Positions 16,672 to 25,107 of a stretch of 64,000 bases of DNA are shown one piece after another. Position 1 is the first letter of the stretch. Each line of letters opens with the position of its first letter. The notes beneath the pieces are model-generated. The model ran no database searches and had not been told where the DNA came from. It saw only the letters and a list, made by a program, of their open reading frames with translations. Source of the DNA: Dokdonella_A sp963834755 (lineage in GTDB: Bacteria > Pseudomonadota > Gammaproteobacteria > Xanthomonadales > Rhodanobacteraceae); the NCBI GenBank assembly GCA_963834755.1, contig CAWICQ010000012.1, positions 868,001-932,000 on the forward strand. The letters run 5' to 3'. The position numbers were made by a program, and so were the translations under genes.

Positions 16672-19364
16672 GCGCGCAGCTCGGTCAGCGTAGCGTTCAG
16701 ATCGCGCGCCGTGGCATAGCGCTCTTCCCGATCGCGACGCAGGCAACGAAGAATCACGGCTTCAAGCTCGTGCGGAATTTCGGGCCACAGCTTCGACGGC
16801 AGGATCGGCTCGTTGCGCATCTGCTGCTGGTAGATCTCCATCGTGTTCGATCCGGTGAACGGCAGGCCGCCGCAGAACATCTCGCTCATCACGACGCCGC
16901 ACGCGTAGATGTCGCCGCGCTCGTCGACATCGTCGCCGGTCAATTGTTCGGGCGCGCAGTAGTTCGGCGTGCCGATGAACGTACCCGGCTGCGTGTGCCC
17001 CGGCGCGGCCCGCCGCGCAGGACGCGCGATACCGAAGTCCATCAGCTTGGCGTTGCCGTTCGCTTCGAGGATCAGATTTTCCGGCTTGATGTCGCGATGA
17101 AGCACGCCGACTTCGTGCGCCGCGGCGAGCCCCGCCGAAAGCTGGCGCGCGATGCGCAGCGCGGCCGAATACGGCACGCGCGCGGTTTCGCCGAGCAGAT
17201 AACGCAGCGTGAGACCGCGCACGTATTCCATCGAGATGTAAGGACGACCATCGACTTCGCCGAAATCGAATGTGCGCAACACGTTCGGATGCGTGATCTT
17301 GCGCGCGAGCTTGATTTCGCTCTTGAGCCGGTCGAGCTGCTCGCTGTCGAGCAGCACGCCGGGCCGTAGCATTTTCAGTGCGACGACATCGTCGAGCTCG
17401 ATGTCGTGCGCCTTGTATACGACGCCCATCCCGCCGGCGCCGAGCGCAGAAATGATCCGATAGCGGCCGCCGAGCATCGTGCCCGGTGCAAGCTCGCCGC
17501 CCGTGGTCTGCGCCGCCGCCGGTTTCGCGCGCACGATCGTCGTTGCGGAGTCGGCATCGAGACGTGGAATCGCTGTCGCAGCCAATGCGTAATAACGCTT
17601 TGAACTGAACGCGCCCGTCGCGACGGCGAGCGCGTCGGGCGCAAGCGCGCCTTTCAGCGCATCGCCTGCGGATCGTGTCAGCAACAGCTGACCGGGCGCC
17701 GCGTCGCAGAGCAGTCGATCGACCTGCGCCGTGGCGGCGCCAAGAATCACGTTCGTCGATCCGTCCGCCGAACCGGCCGACACGACTTCGCTTTCGGTCA
17801 ACGCACCCGCAGGCGCCGGCATGCGCGCGAGCGCGCAGTCGCGCAGGATCGTCGCCCACGCACGCGCGGCGTCGCGCAAACGGCCCGTGCCTGTGAACGC
17901 GAGTTGCCAGCGCGCGCCGCCGGCGGGAACGAGCCGCGCGTCGAGCGCCGCTGCCGCGGTCTGCAAGAGTCCGCGCACACCGGCGATATCCGAAGCCAGC
18001 AACGCCGGCGGTCGCGCGGGCTCGGCGAGTCCCAGCAAATGACGGAATTCGACGCCAAGCAGCGACGCCGTCTGGCGATGCGGCGGCTCCGGATTCACCG
18101 CGCGCACCGGCGCCGGTGCTGCGGCGACGCTCTCGGCGGTCGGCTCGGGCAGATAACGCGCGAGATGGCCGACGTAGCCTTCCATATCGCTTTTTTCGCG
18201 CAGGTCGGAGAGCAGCGTGTCGAATGCGCGCGCGAGTCGACCGAGCGCATCGTTGCCGCCCGTGCCGATGCGCGTGCGGTAATCGCCAGCGGCCGCCGAC
18301 TCGGCCGCCTGCGCCATCGCGCCGACCGGACGCAAAATGTGCTGCGCGAGCAGATACGACAGCAGCAACGCGACTGCAATCGATGCGAGCCCGGCGAGAA
18401 TCACGCCGTTCAGAATCGCCGTATAGCTGCCGACGACTTGATCGGTCGAGCTCAACACGGCGACCGTGCCGAGTTGTGCCTGATCCGATGCTGCGGTCGG
18501 AGCGAAACGAGCGATCCAGTCCTGCGCAGCGAAACGCAGCGGCTCGCGATCGATCGTCTTGCCGGCTTGCACCGCGGGCAGTATCTCGCCCTTCTTGTTC
18601 GACAACGCCTGCTTCAATTCGCCGGCTGCGGCTCCATCGAACGAACTCGCCACGAGCGCCGTGCCGTCATCGCGCGGCAGCAGAAACGCTATCTGCGCGC
18701 CGCTGACTTGAGCGACCGATCGCGAGAGCCCGTCGTCGACCGCGAGCGCGACGAGCAGAAAGCCGACCAGATCCTGATCCTGCGCCAGTGGAATGATCGC
18801 GGCCTGAAACAACCGGTCGCCCAATCGCCAATAACCGCTGAACGGCGCGGCGTCGCGAACGGCCGATGCGACCAGAGGATCTTTCGCGAGCGATGCCTTG
18901 AACGCTTCGTTCTCATCCGTGCGCGCCAGCACTTCGCCGCGCGCGTCGAGCAGAATCGCGAGATCGAGTCCGAAATCCTTCTGCCGCTCGCCGAGAAGAT
19001 CGCGCATCGAACCGGTATCCGGCGCGGCGTCGCCGCCGAGTCCGGGCAAATTGCTCGGTCCCGCCGCATCGGCGATGTACTTGACGAAACCCGCGTCGGC
19101 CGCGATCAGGCGCGCCGCGAGCTGCAACGTTTCGAGGCGGCGTTGCTCGAACTCCCGCTGCACGGCCGCGCTCGTCGTCAGCGCCTTGCCGACCGCCTGC
19201 TCGGCGACGCGACGGCCCTGCAGATAAGTGACCAGCACGGCAGCGCCGACGGCAAACGCGATCAACAACGCGCTGCCGAGAAAGAACCGCAATGCGAGCG
19301 GCATCGTGAAACCGCGTTGGCGCGAGCGATCGGTGCGCGAACGATCAGTATTCGGCATCGCCAC
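16668..19364 (-). CDS. Transmembrane sensor Ser/Thr protein kinase with HAMP and degenerate cyclase-like domain
   Basis: 898 residues. Order: membrane segment at about 23-45, periplasmic dCache-like sensor to about 320, second membrane segment (ILAGLASIAVALLLSYLLA), HAMP (HILRPVGAMAQAAESAAAGD), then a region at about 450-610 whose LLASDIAGVRGLL and ILGAATAQVDRLL-APGQLLLT segments read like a class III nucleotide cyclase domain lacking its catalytic residues, then a C-terminal protein kinase from about 630: GAGGMGVVYKAHD, HRDIKPENL, DFGIA, CAPEQ. Having the kinase at the C-terminus behind a transmembrane sensor is unusual. Overlaps the cupredoxin gene by 20 bp and the porin by 4, so the three are one operon. 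Ligand unknown. Confidence 0.9.
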   Translation of the reverse strand: MAMPNTDRSRTDRSRQRGFTMPLALRFFLGSALLIAFAVGAAVLVTYLQGRRVAEQAVGKALTTSAAVQREFEQRRLETLQLAARLIAADAGFVKYIADAAGPSNLPGLGGDAAPDTGSMRDLLGERQKDFGLDLAILLDARGEVLARTDENEAFKASLAKDPLVASAVRDAAPFSGYWRLGDRLFQAAIIPLAQDQDLVGFLLVALAVDDGLSRSVAQVSGAQIAFLLPRDDGTALVASSFDGAAAGELKQALSNKKGEILPAVQAGKTIDREPLRFAAQDWIARFAPTAASDQAQLGTVAVLSSTDQVVGSYTAILNGVILAGLASIAVALLLSYLLAQHILRPVGAMAQAAESAAAGDYRTRIGTGGNDALGRLARAFDTLLSDLREKSDMEGYVGHLARYLPEPTAESVAAAPAPVRAVNPEPPHRQTASLLGVEFRHLLGLAEPARPPALLASDIAGVRGLLQTAAAALDARLVPAGGARWQLAFTGTGRLRDAARAWATILRDCALARMPAPAGALTESEVVSAGSADGSTNVILGAATAQVDRLLCDAAPGQLLLTRSAGDALKGALAPDALAVATGAFSSKRYYALAATAIPRLDADSATTIVRAKPAAAQTTGGELAPGTMLGGRYRIISALGAGGMGVVYKAHDIELDDVVALKMLRPGVLLDSEQLDRLKSEIKLARKITHPNVLRTFDFGEVDGRPYISMEYVRGLTLRYLLGETARVPYSAALRIARQLSAGLAAAHEVGVLHRDIKPENLILEANGNAKLMDFGIARPARRAAPGHTQPGTFIGTPNYCAPEQLTGDDVDERGDIYACGVVMSEMFCGGLPFTGSNTMEIYQQQMRNEPILPSKLWPEIPHELEAVILRCLRRDREERYATARDLNATLTELRA

Positions 19365-20004
19365 TCCGCCCGTATGGCTTGCCGAATTTGTTCATGTGCG
19401 GCGGAATGCGCCGGAGGTTGAGATCGAGCGTGACATCGACGGCCGCCGTTTCGCCGGGTACCGCTTCGGCGTGCCAAGGCGTCGCGCGATCGTGCCAGAT
19501 GACGAGATCGCCGCGTCCCTTGGGCAGATCGGTCAGCTTGAAATGGCCATCCGCGCCCGGACGCGTGAAATAAGGCGTATCGAGCACGAGGATGTGGCCG
19601 ACCATCGAGTGATGCACGTTGCAATAGACGCGCACGTAACCCGCGTGAGCGAACGTGACCGTCTGCTCCTCGCCGGCGCCGTAGAGGCCGACGTCGAACG
19701 CGTTGTCCCTCGACGTCGAGAACGCGTTGTGCAGGATCGGATCCTGATTCGGAAACCGCACTTTGCTGCCGACTACGATCGGCAGGATGCGCGGCACGAA
19801 CTGCTTGCGCTGCGTGCTCATCGCATAGGGTTCCGACGGCGGTCGCACGGCCGTCGCCGCGGTCGGTCGGAAATACACGACGACCTCGGCCGCTTCCTCG
19901 GACCGCAGCGGCTTGCCGTCGACGACAAGGGCGACGCGACCGTCAAGCTCCGCGGCCGCCGCGATTCCAGGCGCAAGCAACAGCGCCAGTACGAGTCTGC
20001 GCAT
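19345..20004 (-). CDS. Periplasmic cupredoxin-like protein (methylamine-utilisation type)
   Basis: 219 residues from ATG 20004, preceded by GGAGGAGGGAG. Signal peptide MRRLVLALLLAPGIAAAAEL. The mature chain holds a plastocyanin-like fold: VGSKVRFPNQDPILHNAFS supplies the first His, and VRVYCNVHHSMVGHILV supplies Cys, His and Met in the type 1 copper arrangement. A carboxypeptidase-regulatory-like strand segment follows (GHFKLTDLPKGRGDLVIWHD). Such proteins are annotated as methylamine utilisation proteins but usually occur without amine oxidases. First gene of a three-gene minus-strand operon with a sensor kinase and a porin, which suggests copper/redox or substrate sensing at the envelope. 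Confidence 0.82.
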   Translation of the reverse strand: MRRLVLALLLAPGIAAAAELDGRVALVVDGKPLRSEEAAEVVVYFRPTAATAVRPPSEPYAMSTQRKQFVPRILPIVVGSKVRFPNQDPILHNAFSTSRDNAFDVGLYGAGEEQTVTFAHAGYVRVYCNVHHSMVGHILVLDTPYFTRPGADGHFKLTDLPKGRGDLVIWHDRATPWHAEAVPGETAAVDVTLDLNLRRIPPHMNKFGKPYGRSGDAEY

Positions 20005-20125
20005 CCCCGGCTCCCTCCTCCTCCGCCTCATGATACTGCCAGAGCGTCGCAAACGGGATTGCGAAACGCGTCGCCAGCACGCCTTCCGCGTTCGGCTGCG
20101 CCGCTGGAATGAGACTTGCCGGATG

Positions 20126-20144
20126 TAGTTGACTTCGTCAACTA
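20126..20144. promoter_or_regulatory. MarR-type palindromic operator
   Basis: A perfect 8-base inverted repeat, TAGTTGAC-TTC-GTCAACTA, 43 bp before the proposed start of the MarR-GNAT gene. The TAGTTGAC half-site with a 3-base centre is typical of operators of this MarR subgroup. It lies in the only promoter-like position between this gene and the divergent cupredoxin gene (start 20004), so it could regulate both. Being an operator, it argues that the upstream ATG at 20116, which would translate through it, is not used. Confidence 0.82.
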
Positions 20145-20187
20145 TCAGGCGGAACATGCGCCCGACAAAAATTCGCGGCCGCGAAGC

Positions 20188-21174
20188 ATGCTCGCCCGTC
20201 AAATCGAAGCTGCCAGACGCTTCAACCGCTTCTACACCCAGCGCATCGGCGTGCTCGACGAAGGACTGCTCGATAGTCCGTTCTCGCTCACCGAAGTGCG
20301 CGTCATGTATGAGCTCGCGCATCAGCGCGGCATCGGCGCTGCCGAACTCGCGCGCCAGCTCGGACTCGACAAGGGCTATCTCAGCCGCATCCTCAAGCGA
20401 TTCCGCACCAAGAACTGGCTGGGCCGAACCGTCGCAGGCGATGACGGACGCCGTCATGTGCTGACGCTGACGGCCGCGGGACGCCGAGCGTTCACACCGC
20501 TGGAAAAGCGCTCGCAGCGCCAAGTCCGCGCGATGCTCGCACCGCTTCACGAAGCGCAGCGTCAGCGCGTGCTCGAAGCTATGCGCACGATCGAACAGGA
20601 TCTCGCGGCTCCGGCCGACACGGCTGCGTTGGTCGTATTGCGCAGGCAGCGTCCCGGCGATATCGGCTGGGTCGTTCAGCGCCACGGCGAGCTCTACGCG
20701 CGCGAATACGGATGGGACGAGTCGTTCGAAGCGCTGGTTGCCGACATCGCGTCGAAATTCGTGCGTGATCTCGATGCAAGACGCGAGCGCTGCTGGATCG
20801 CCGAGCGCGACGGCGTCCGGCTCGGCTGTATTTTCCTGGTCGCCGAAAGCAAGACCACGGCCAAGCTGCGCCTTCTGCTGGTCGAACCCGAAGCGCGTGG
20901 CCTCGGGCTCGGCAAGCGTCTTATCGACGAGTGCGTCGCGTTCGCGCGCAATGCGGGCTATCGACGCATCGTCTTGTGGACGCAGGACAATCTCGAAGCG
21001 GCGCGGCATCTGTACGCAAAGGCCGGTTTTCGCAAGACGGCCGAGGAAGCGCACCGCAGTTTCGGCAAGGACCTCGTCGCCGAAACATGGACGTTGAAAC
21101 TGTCACCTGCGAGCGAGTCGAAACTGCGGCCGAATGCGCAGCGCAGCGAAAACGCTGCGTCGCGCGCCGACTAG
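20188..21174 (+). CDS. Bifunctional MarR-family regulator / GNAT N-acetyltransferase
   Basis: 328 residues from ATG 20188 (MLARQIEAARRF), chosen because the palindrome at 20126-20144 is more likely an operator than coding. Residues about 1-145 are a MarR winged helix (LTEVRVMYELAHQRGIGAAELARQLGLD, KGYLSRILKRF, then the wing GDDGRRHVLTLTAAGR). Residues about 150-310 are a GNAT acetyltransferase (RRQRPGDIGWVVQRHGELYAREYGWDESFEAL, then the acetyl-CoA loop VEPEARGLGLGKRLIDECV and LWTQDNLEAARHLYAKAGF). The fusion is a known family that couples a DNA-binding sensor to an acetyltransferase. Substrate unknown. Its stop overlaps that of the convergent NDH-2 gene. Confidence 0.92.
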   Translation: MLARQIEAARRFNRFYTQRIGVLDEGLLDSPFSLTEVRVMYELAHQRGIGAAELARQLGLDKGYLSRILKRFRTKNWLGRTVAGDDGRRHVLTLTAAGRRAFTPLEKRSQRQVRAMLAPLHEAQRQRVLEAMRTIEQDLAAPADTAALVVLRRQRPGDIGWVVQRHGELYAREYGWDESFEALVADIASKFVRDLDARRERCWIAERDGVRLGCIFLVAESKTTAKLRLLLVEPEARGLGLGKRLIDECVAFARNAGYRRIVLWTQDNLEAARHLYAKAGFRKTAEEAHRSFGKDLVAETWTLKLSPASESKLRPNAQRSENAASRAD

Positions 21175-22436
21175 TCGTCGTGGCGGCGTCCGAAAATGAT
21201 TCGCGCGTGTCGCGCGTAGGTCCAGTACGACCAGGCCCAGTCGATCAGCACGACGATCCGGTTGCGAAACCCGATCAGGAAGAACACGTGCGCGACCAGC
21301 CAGAACCACCAGGCGAAGATGCCTGAAAAATGAATGCCGCGAAGATCGACGACCGCGGCCATGCGACCGATCGTGGCGAGATTGCCATAGTCGTGATAGC
21401 GGAACGGCTTCGACGTTTTTCCCGCCAGGCGTTCGCCAATCACATGAGCCACATACGTGCCCATCTGCTTGGCGGCGGGCGCGACGCCGGGCACCGGATT
21501 GCCGTCCTGCAGGAGCGTCGCGAGATCGCCGACGACGAACACCTCCGGATGGTCCGGCAGCGACAGATCCGGCTGCACGGGCACCCGGCCCGCGCGGTCG
21601 CAATGCGCGCTGAGCTGGCGACCGAGCGGCGATGCCGCGACGCCGGCCGCCCAAAGCACCGTGCGCGTTTGGATGCGTTGGTCGCCGAGCACGACCCCCG
21701 TGTCATCGATCGCGGTCACCGCTTCGCCGACGTGCACTTCGACGCCGAGCCGTTCGAGCTGGCGTTGCGCGCTGGCGGACAACGCCTCCGGCATCGACGG
21801 CAGCACGCGCGGGCCGGCTTCGATGAGATGAATATGCGCGCTGCGCGGATCGATGCGCCGAAATTCGTTCGACAGCGTGTGGCGCGCGATCTCGGCGAGC
21901 GTACCGGCCAACTCGACCCCGGTCGGACCGCCGCCGATCACGACCAGGTTGAGGCACGCCGCGCGCGCATCCGGATCGGTCTCGCGTTCGGCGACTTCGA
22001 AGGCTTCGAGCACCTTGCGACGCACGACAAATGCGTCGTCGAGCGTCTTCAGGCCCGGCGCGAACTGCGCCCACTCGTCATGGCCGAAATACGTGTGCGT
22101 CGCGCCCGTGGCGACGATAAGGAAGTCGTAATCCAGCGTTCCGCCCTCGAGCGTGACGCGTCTTTGCGCGAGATCGATCGCGCGCACCTCATCGAGGCGC
22201 ACTTCGGCATTGTTCTGGCCGCGCAAAAGGTGACGCAGCGGCGCGGCAATATCGGGCGCCGACAAACCCGCCGTCGCGACCTGATACAGCAGCGGCTGAA
22301 AAAGATGATGATTCGAGCGATCGACCACCGTGATGTGTACGGGCGCATGCGCGAGCGAACGCGCCGCCCACAAACCGCCGAAGCCGCCGCCGAGGATCAG
22401 CACGCGCGGTTTATGCACTTCCGTCGTCGTGTTCAT
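21171..22436 (-). CDS. NAD(P)/FAD-dependent oxidoreductase, NDH-2 type
   Basis: 421 residues from ATG 22436; a second in-frame ATG at 22445 is three codons upstream. FAD site VLILGGGFGGLWAARSL at the N-terminus, NAD site LVVIGGGPTGVELAG near residue 165, then the C-terminal FAD contact VFVVGDLA. A C-terminal hydrophobic stretch (FAWWFWLVAHVFFLIGF) fits peripheral membrane anchoring as in type II NADH dehydrogenases. It would pass electrons from NADH to quinone without pumping protons. Divergent from the DUF72 gene with 64 bp between starts. Confidence 0.92.
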   Translation of the reverse strand: MNTTTEVHKPRVLILGGGFGGLWAARSLAHAPVHITVVDRSNHHLFQPLLYQVATAGLSAPDIAAPLRHLLRGQNNAEVRLDEVRAIDLAQRRVTLEGGTLDYDFLIVATGATHTYFGHDEWAQFAPGLKTLDDAFVVRRKVLEAFEVAERETDPDARAACLNLVVIGGGPTGVELAGTLAEIARHTLSNEFRRIDPRSAHIHLIEAGPRVLPSMPEALSASAQRQLERLGVEVHVGEAVTAIDDTGVVLGDQRIQTRTVLWAAGVAASPLGRQLSAHCDRAGRVPVQPDLSLPDHPEVFVVGDLATLLQDGNPVPGVAPAAKQMGTYVAHVIGERLAGKTSKPFRYHDYGNLATIGRMAAVVDLRGIHFSGIFAWWFWLVAHVFFLIGFRNRIVVLIDWAWSYWTYARHARIIFGRRHDD

Positions 22437-22500
22437 CGCGCCCATTGTCGCCGATCCGATGTCCGACGCGCAGCTCGGCTTCGTGTGGCAAGATCGGGCG

Positions 22501-23355
22501 ATGGCGTTACGCTCGAAAACCGCAACCGCGTCGGAGCCGCTGACGGCACAGCGTCGCGTGCATCCGCACGTTCGCGCGGGCACCGGCGGTTGGACCTACG
22601 TGCCGTGGCGCAAGAACTTCTATCCGGCAGGACTCGCGCAGCGCCGCGAGCTCGAATACGCCAGCCGGCACCTGACGGCCATCGAGGTCAACGGCACGTA
22701 CTACGGCGCGCAGAAGCCGGCGAGCTATGCCGCGTGGCGTGCGCAGACACCGGACGGTTTCGTGTTTTCGCTCAAGGCGCCGCGCTACGCCACCGAACGC
22801 ACCCAGCTTTCGAGCGCCGGCAAGACGATCCAGGGTTTTGTGTTTGGCGGTCTTGCTGAGCTCGGCGATCGGCTGGGTCCGATCAATTGGCAACTCTCGG
22901 AGACCAAGCAGTTCGAGCGCGATGATCTCGCGGCATTTTTCGACTTGCTGCCACGCGAGCTCGAGGGCATGCCACTGCGCCACGTGCTCGAAGTGCGCGA
23001 GCCGAGCTTTGCGTGCGCGGCGTACATCGAGCTCGCGCGCGCGCGTCGGATCGCGACGGTCTTCACCGATTCGCCGAAATACCCTTCGATCGCCGATGTG
23101 ACCGGCGACTTCGTGTACGCACGCCTGATGCAAAGCGAAGCGGCGATCACGACCGGCTACGCGCCAGCCGCGCTGGATACGTGGGCGCAGCACGCGCGCG
23201 AATGGGCGGCGGGTCGGGAGCCTCAGGATTTGCCGCACATCGCATCACCAGCCAAGGCATCCCGCGAACGCGACGTGTTCGTGTACTTCATCAACGGTGC
23301 GAAGGAACGCGCGCCGGCCGCTGCGATGGCACTGCTCGATCGACTCGGTGACTGA
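22501..23355 (+). CDS. DUF72 domain-containing protein (YecE-like)
   Basis: 284 residues. The frame is open upstream to 22330 but that part overlaps the start of NDH-2 on the other strand; ATG 22501 is used. DUF72 TIM-barrel-like features: RAGTGGWTYVPWRKNFYP near the start, LTAIEVNGTYYGAQKPASYAAW, FVFSLKAPRYATE, GPINWQLSETKQFE, and near the end VFVYFINGAKERAPAAAMAL. These match the YecE family. Function unproven; the fold suggests a metal-dependent hydrolase or nuclease. Stand-alone gene. Confidence 0.9.
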   Translation: MALRSKTATASEPLTAQRRVHPHVRAGTGGWTYVPWRKNFYPAGLAQRRELEYASRHLTAIEVNGTYYGAQKPASYAAWRAQTPDGFVFSLKAPRYATERTQLSSAGKTIQGFVFGGLAELGDRLGPINWQLSETKQFERDDLAAFFDLLPRELEGMPLRHVLEVREPSFACAAYIELARARRIATVFTDSPKYPSIADVTGDFVYARLMQSEAAITTGYAPAALDTWAQHAREWAAGREPQDLPHIASPAKASRERDVFVYFINGAKERAPAAAMALLDRLGD

Positions 23356-23381
23356 GCAATCGCGCGTGGCGTTCCCTGCGA

Positions 23382-24239
23382 TCAGATCGTCTGCCACGGA
23401 TTCGATTCGTAGCATTCCCCGAGCAACCGCGTCAGTTCGTCATCGACGGCGAAATCGACACCGTCGATGGCCGCAACCGGGCGTACCGCGCACGACGAGT
23501 TGGTCAGGAACGCTGAGCGATACGCGCCCATGTGCGTGCGCGTGATATTGAGCGACACGGTCGCGATGCCACGCGATTGCAACCCCTTTTCGAGCAGCTG
23601 CATCGAAATGCCGGTCAGCGCCGGCGCGTTGGGCCAGACGATGCGGGTGCCGTCGAAGAAGCCGACGTTCCAGACCGACGCTTCGGAAATCGCGTCGTTC
23701 GAATCGACGAAGAGCGCATCGTCGAACCCATCGCGTTGCGCCAGTCGTCGATGATGAAACAGGCCGAACGTGCCGACGTGCTTGACGTGCGCCAACGCAC
23801 GTTCGTATCTGAACGACCTCAGCCTTATCGGATGCGTATCGCTCGCACGCGCCGGACCGATTGTCGCGAAGACATCGATCGCGGCGGGCTCCGCGGGCCG
23901 CTCGCGACGCATCGCGCGTGAAAATACCGTGACGCGCAGTGATCGCTCGCCCGGCTCGCCTTTGACGATGCCGCGCATCCACGCGCGGACCTGATCGATG
24001 GCGAGCTCACATGAAAAAAGCTCGCGTGTCGCATTTTCGAGCCTCAGCAAATGCAGGTCGAGTCCCCGAACGCGAGCGTCGCGGACCTGCATCGAAGTGA
24101 AGTGTCCGTAATTCAGCAACGCGAGCGCCGCGAGATCATCGGCACGCGCGGGCTTGCCGTTGAGTTCGGATCGCTGCAAACCCGGCAATGCCGCGCGCTG
24201 AGAGTCGGGCTGATCGGGACTATCCGCGATATCTGTCAC
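23382..24239 (-). CDS. Class IV (PLP-dependent) aminotransferase-like protein
   Basis: 285 residues. Fold type IV PLP enzymes are recognised by the catalytic Lys in ERALAHVKHVGTFGLFHHRR, the FDDALFVDSNDAISEASVWNVGFFDG glutamate loop that holds the PLP ring nitrogen, and the later phosphate-binding TGISMQLLEKGLQSRG. The N-terminal ALLNYGHFTSMQVRDARVRGLDLHL matches the branched-chain aminotransferase/4-amino-4-deoxychorismate lyase group. The C-terminus diverges from both, so it is best called an aminotransferase class IV family protein. Convergent with the DUF72 gene. Starts upstream of MTDIADSP are possible. Confidence 0.85.
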   Translation of the reverse strand: MTDIADSPDQPDSQRAALPGLQRSELNGKPARADDLAALALLNYGHFTSMQVRDARVRGLDLHLLRLENATRELFSCELAIDQVRAWMRGIVKGEPGERSLRVTVFSRAMRRERPAEPAAIDVFATIGPARASDTHPIRLRSFRYERALAHVKHVGTFGLFHHRRLAQRDGFDDALFVDSNDAISEASVWNVGFFDGTRIVWPNAPALTGISMQLLEKGLQSRGIATVSLNITRTHMGAYRSAFLTNSSCAVRPVAAIDGVDFAVDDELTRLLGECYESNPWQTI

Positions 24240-24636
24240 ACAATATTTCCACTTTGGGTGATTTTCCCCTATGCCGGCAGGTCATTCGCCGATGCGGGCC
24301 AGGAAGGGATTCCCTATCTTGGCACCACCCGAAAGAACTGTAGATTCCGTACCGATACCGCCTGCAAGCAGGTACGGAAACAGGGGGAGTCGGGACAGCC
24401 CGCAGCGTGGCGTTCGAGAAGGTACTCGGCGGTCCCTTCCGATCACGACGCTGCGGGCCACTATTTTTCCGCGTTTGGTGCGCGCAAGGAAGCGCGTACG
24501 GCCCGCGCGATATCCTCCACGTTCGATGCGTCCCGCTGAGCCCGCCTTTCGGCGCAACGCGGCTGCGGAGCGGATGGCATCCACAACATTTCTGCGCGAC
24601 ACTCGGGCCACTCCAACGAATCGTCGAGGTGACCCT
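24240..24636. other. Intergenic region, no gene seen
   Basis: 397 bp between the aminotransferase (minus) and the DUF1428 gene (plus), with somewhat lower GC than flanking genes at 24240-24400. A plus-strand frame is open from 24271 into the DUF1428 gene, but its residues before 24637 do not match that family. I see no operator or RNA structure with confidence. Confidence 0.5.
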
Positions 24637-25002
24637 GTGACCTATATCGATGGCATGGTCGTTCCCGTTCCGCGAAAGAATCTCGCGGCCTACCGCAAGA
24701 TGTCGAAGCAGGCCGGCAAGATCTGGATCGAGCACGGCGCGCTCGAATACCACGAATGCGTCGAGGACGACGTCAAACCCGGAAAAATCACCTCGTTCCC
24801 GCAAGCGGTCAAGCTCAAGCCCGGCGAGGTCGTGCTGTTTTCCTGGATCGTCTACAAATCGCGTGCGCAGCGCGATCGGGTCAACAAGAAAGTGATGACC
24901 GATCCGCGCCTCGCATACATGATGGATCCGAAGGCGATGCCGTTCGACGGCAAGAGGATGTTCTGGGGCGGGTTCAAGCCGCTTGTCGAACTGAGCCGCT
25001 GA
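24637..25002 (+). CDS. DUF1428 family protein
   Basis: 121 residues starting at GTG 24637, supported by GAGGTGA ten bases before it and by the exact family start VTYIDGMVVPVPRKN. The dimeric alpha/beta-barrel DUF1428 pattern runs throughout: YRKMSKQAGKIWIEHGALEYHECVEDDV, FPQAVKLKPGEVVLFSWIVYKSRAQRD, DPRLAYMMDPKAMPFDGKRMFWGGFK. Members (for example YbaA) are small cytosolic proteins of unknown function. Stand-alone gene; the next gene converges on it. Confidence 0.92.
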   Translation: MTYIDGMVVPVPRKNLAAYRKMSKQAGKIWIEHGALEYHECVEDDVKPGKITSFPQAVKLKPGEVVLFSWIVYKSRAQRDRVNKKVMTDPRLAYMMDPKAMPFDGKRMFWGGFKPLVELSR

Positions 25003-25107
25003 CGATTCGCGCGATCGGACCCGAGCACGCGGCGCGCTCGCGCAGTTCGCAACCTCGCGCAGTTCGCAACGGAATGCCGCGATCACTGATCACGGCATCG
25101 GTAATCG

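Noticed and set aside
20116..20187. Upstream ATG extension of the MarR-GNAT gene
   Set aside because: Would translate through a perfect palindromic operator; residues are not family-like.
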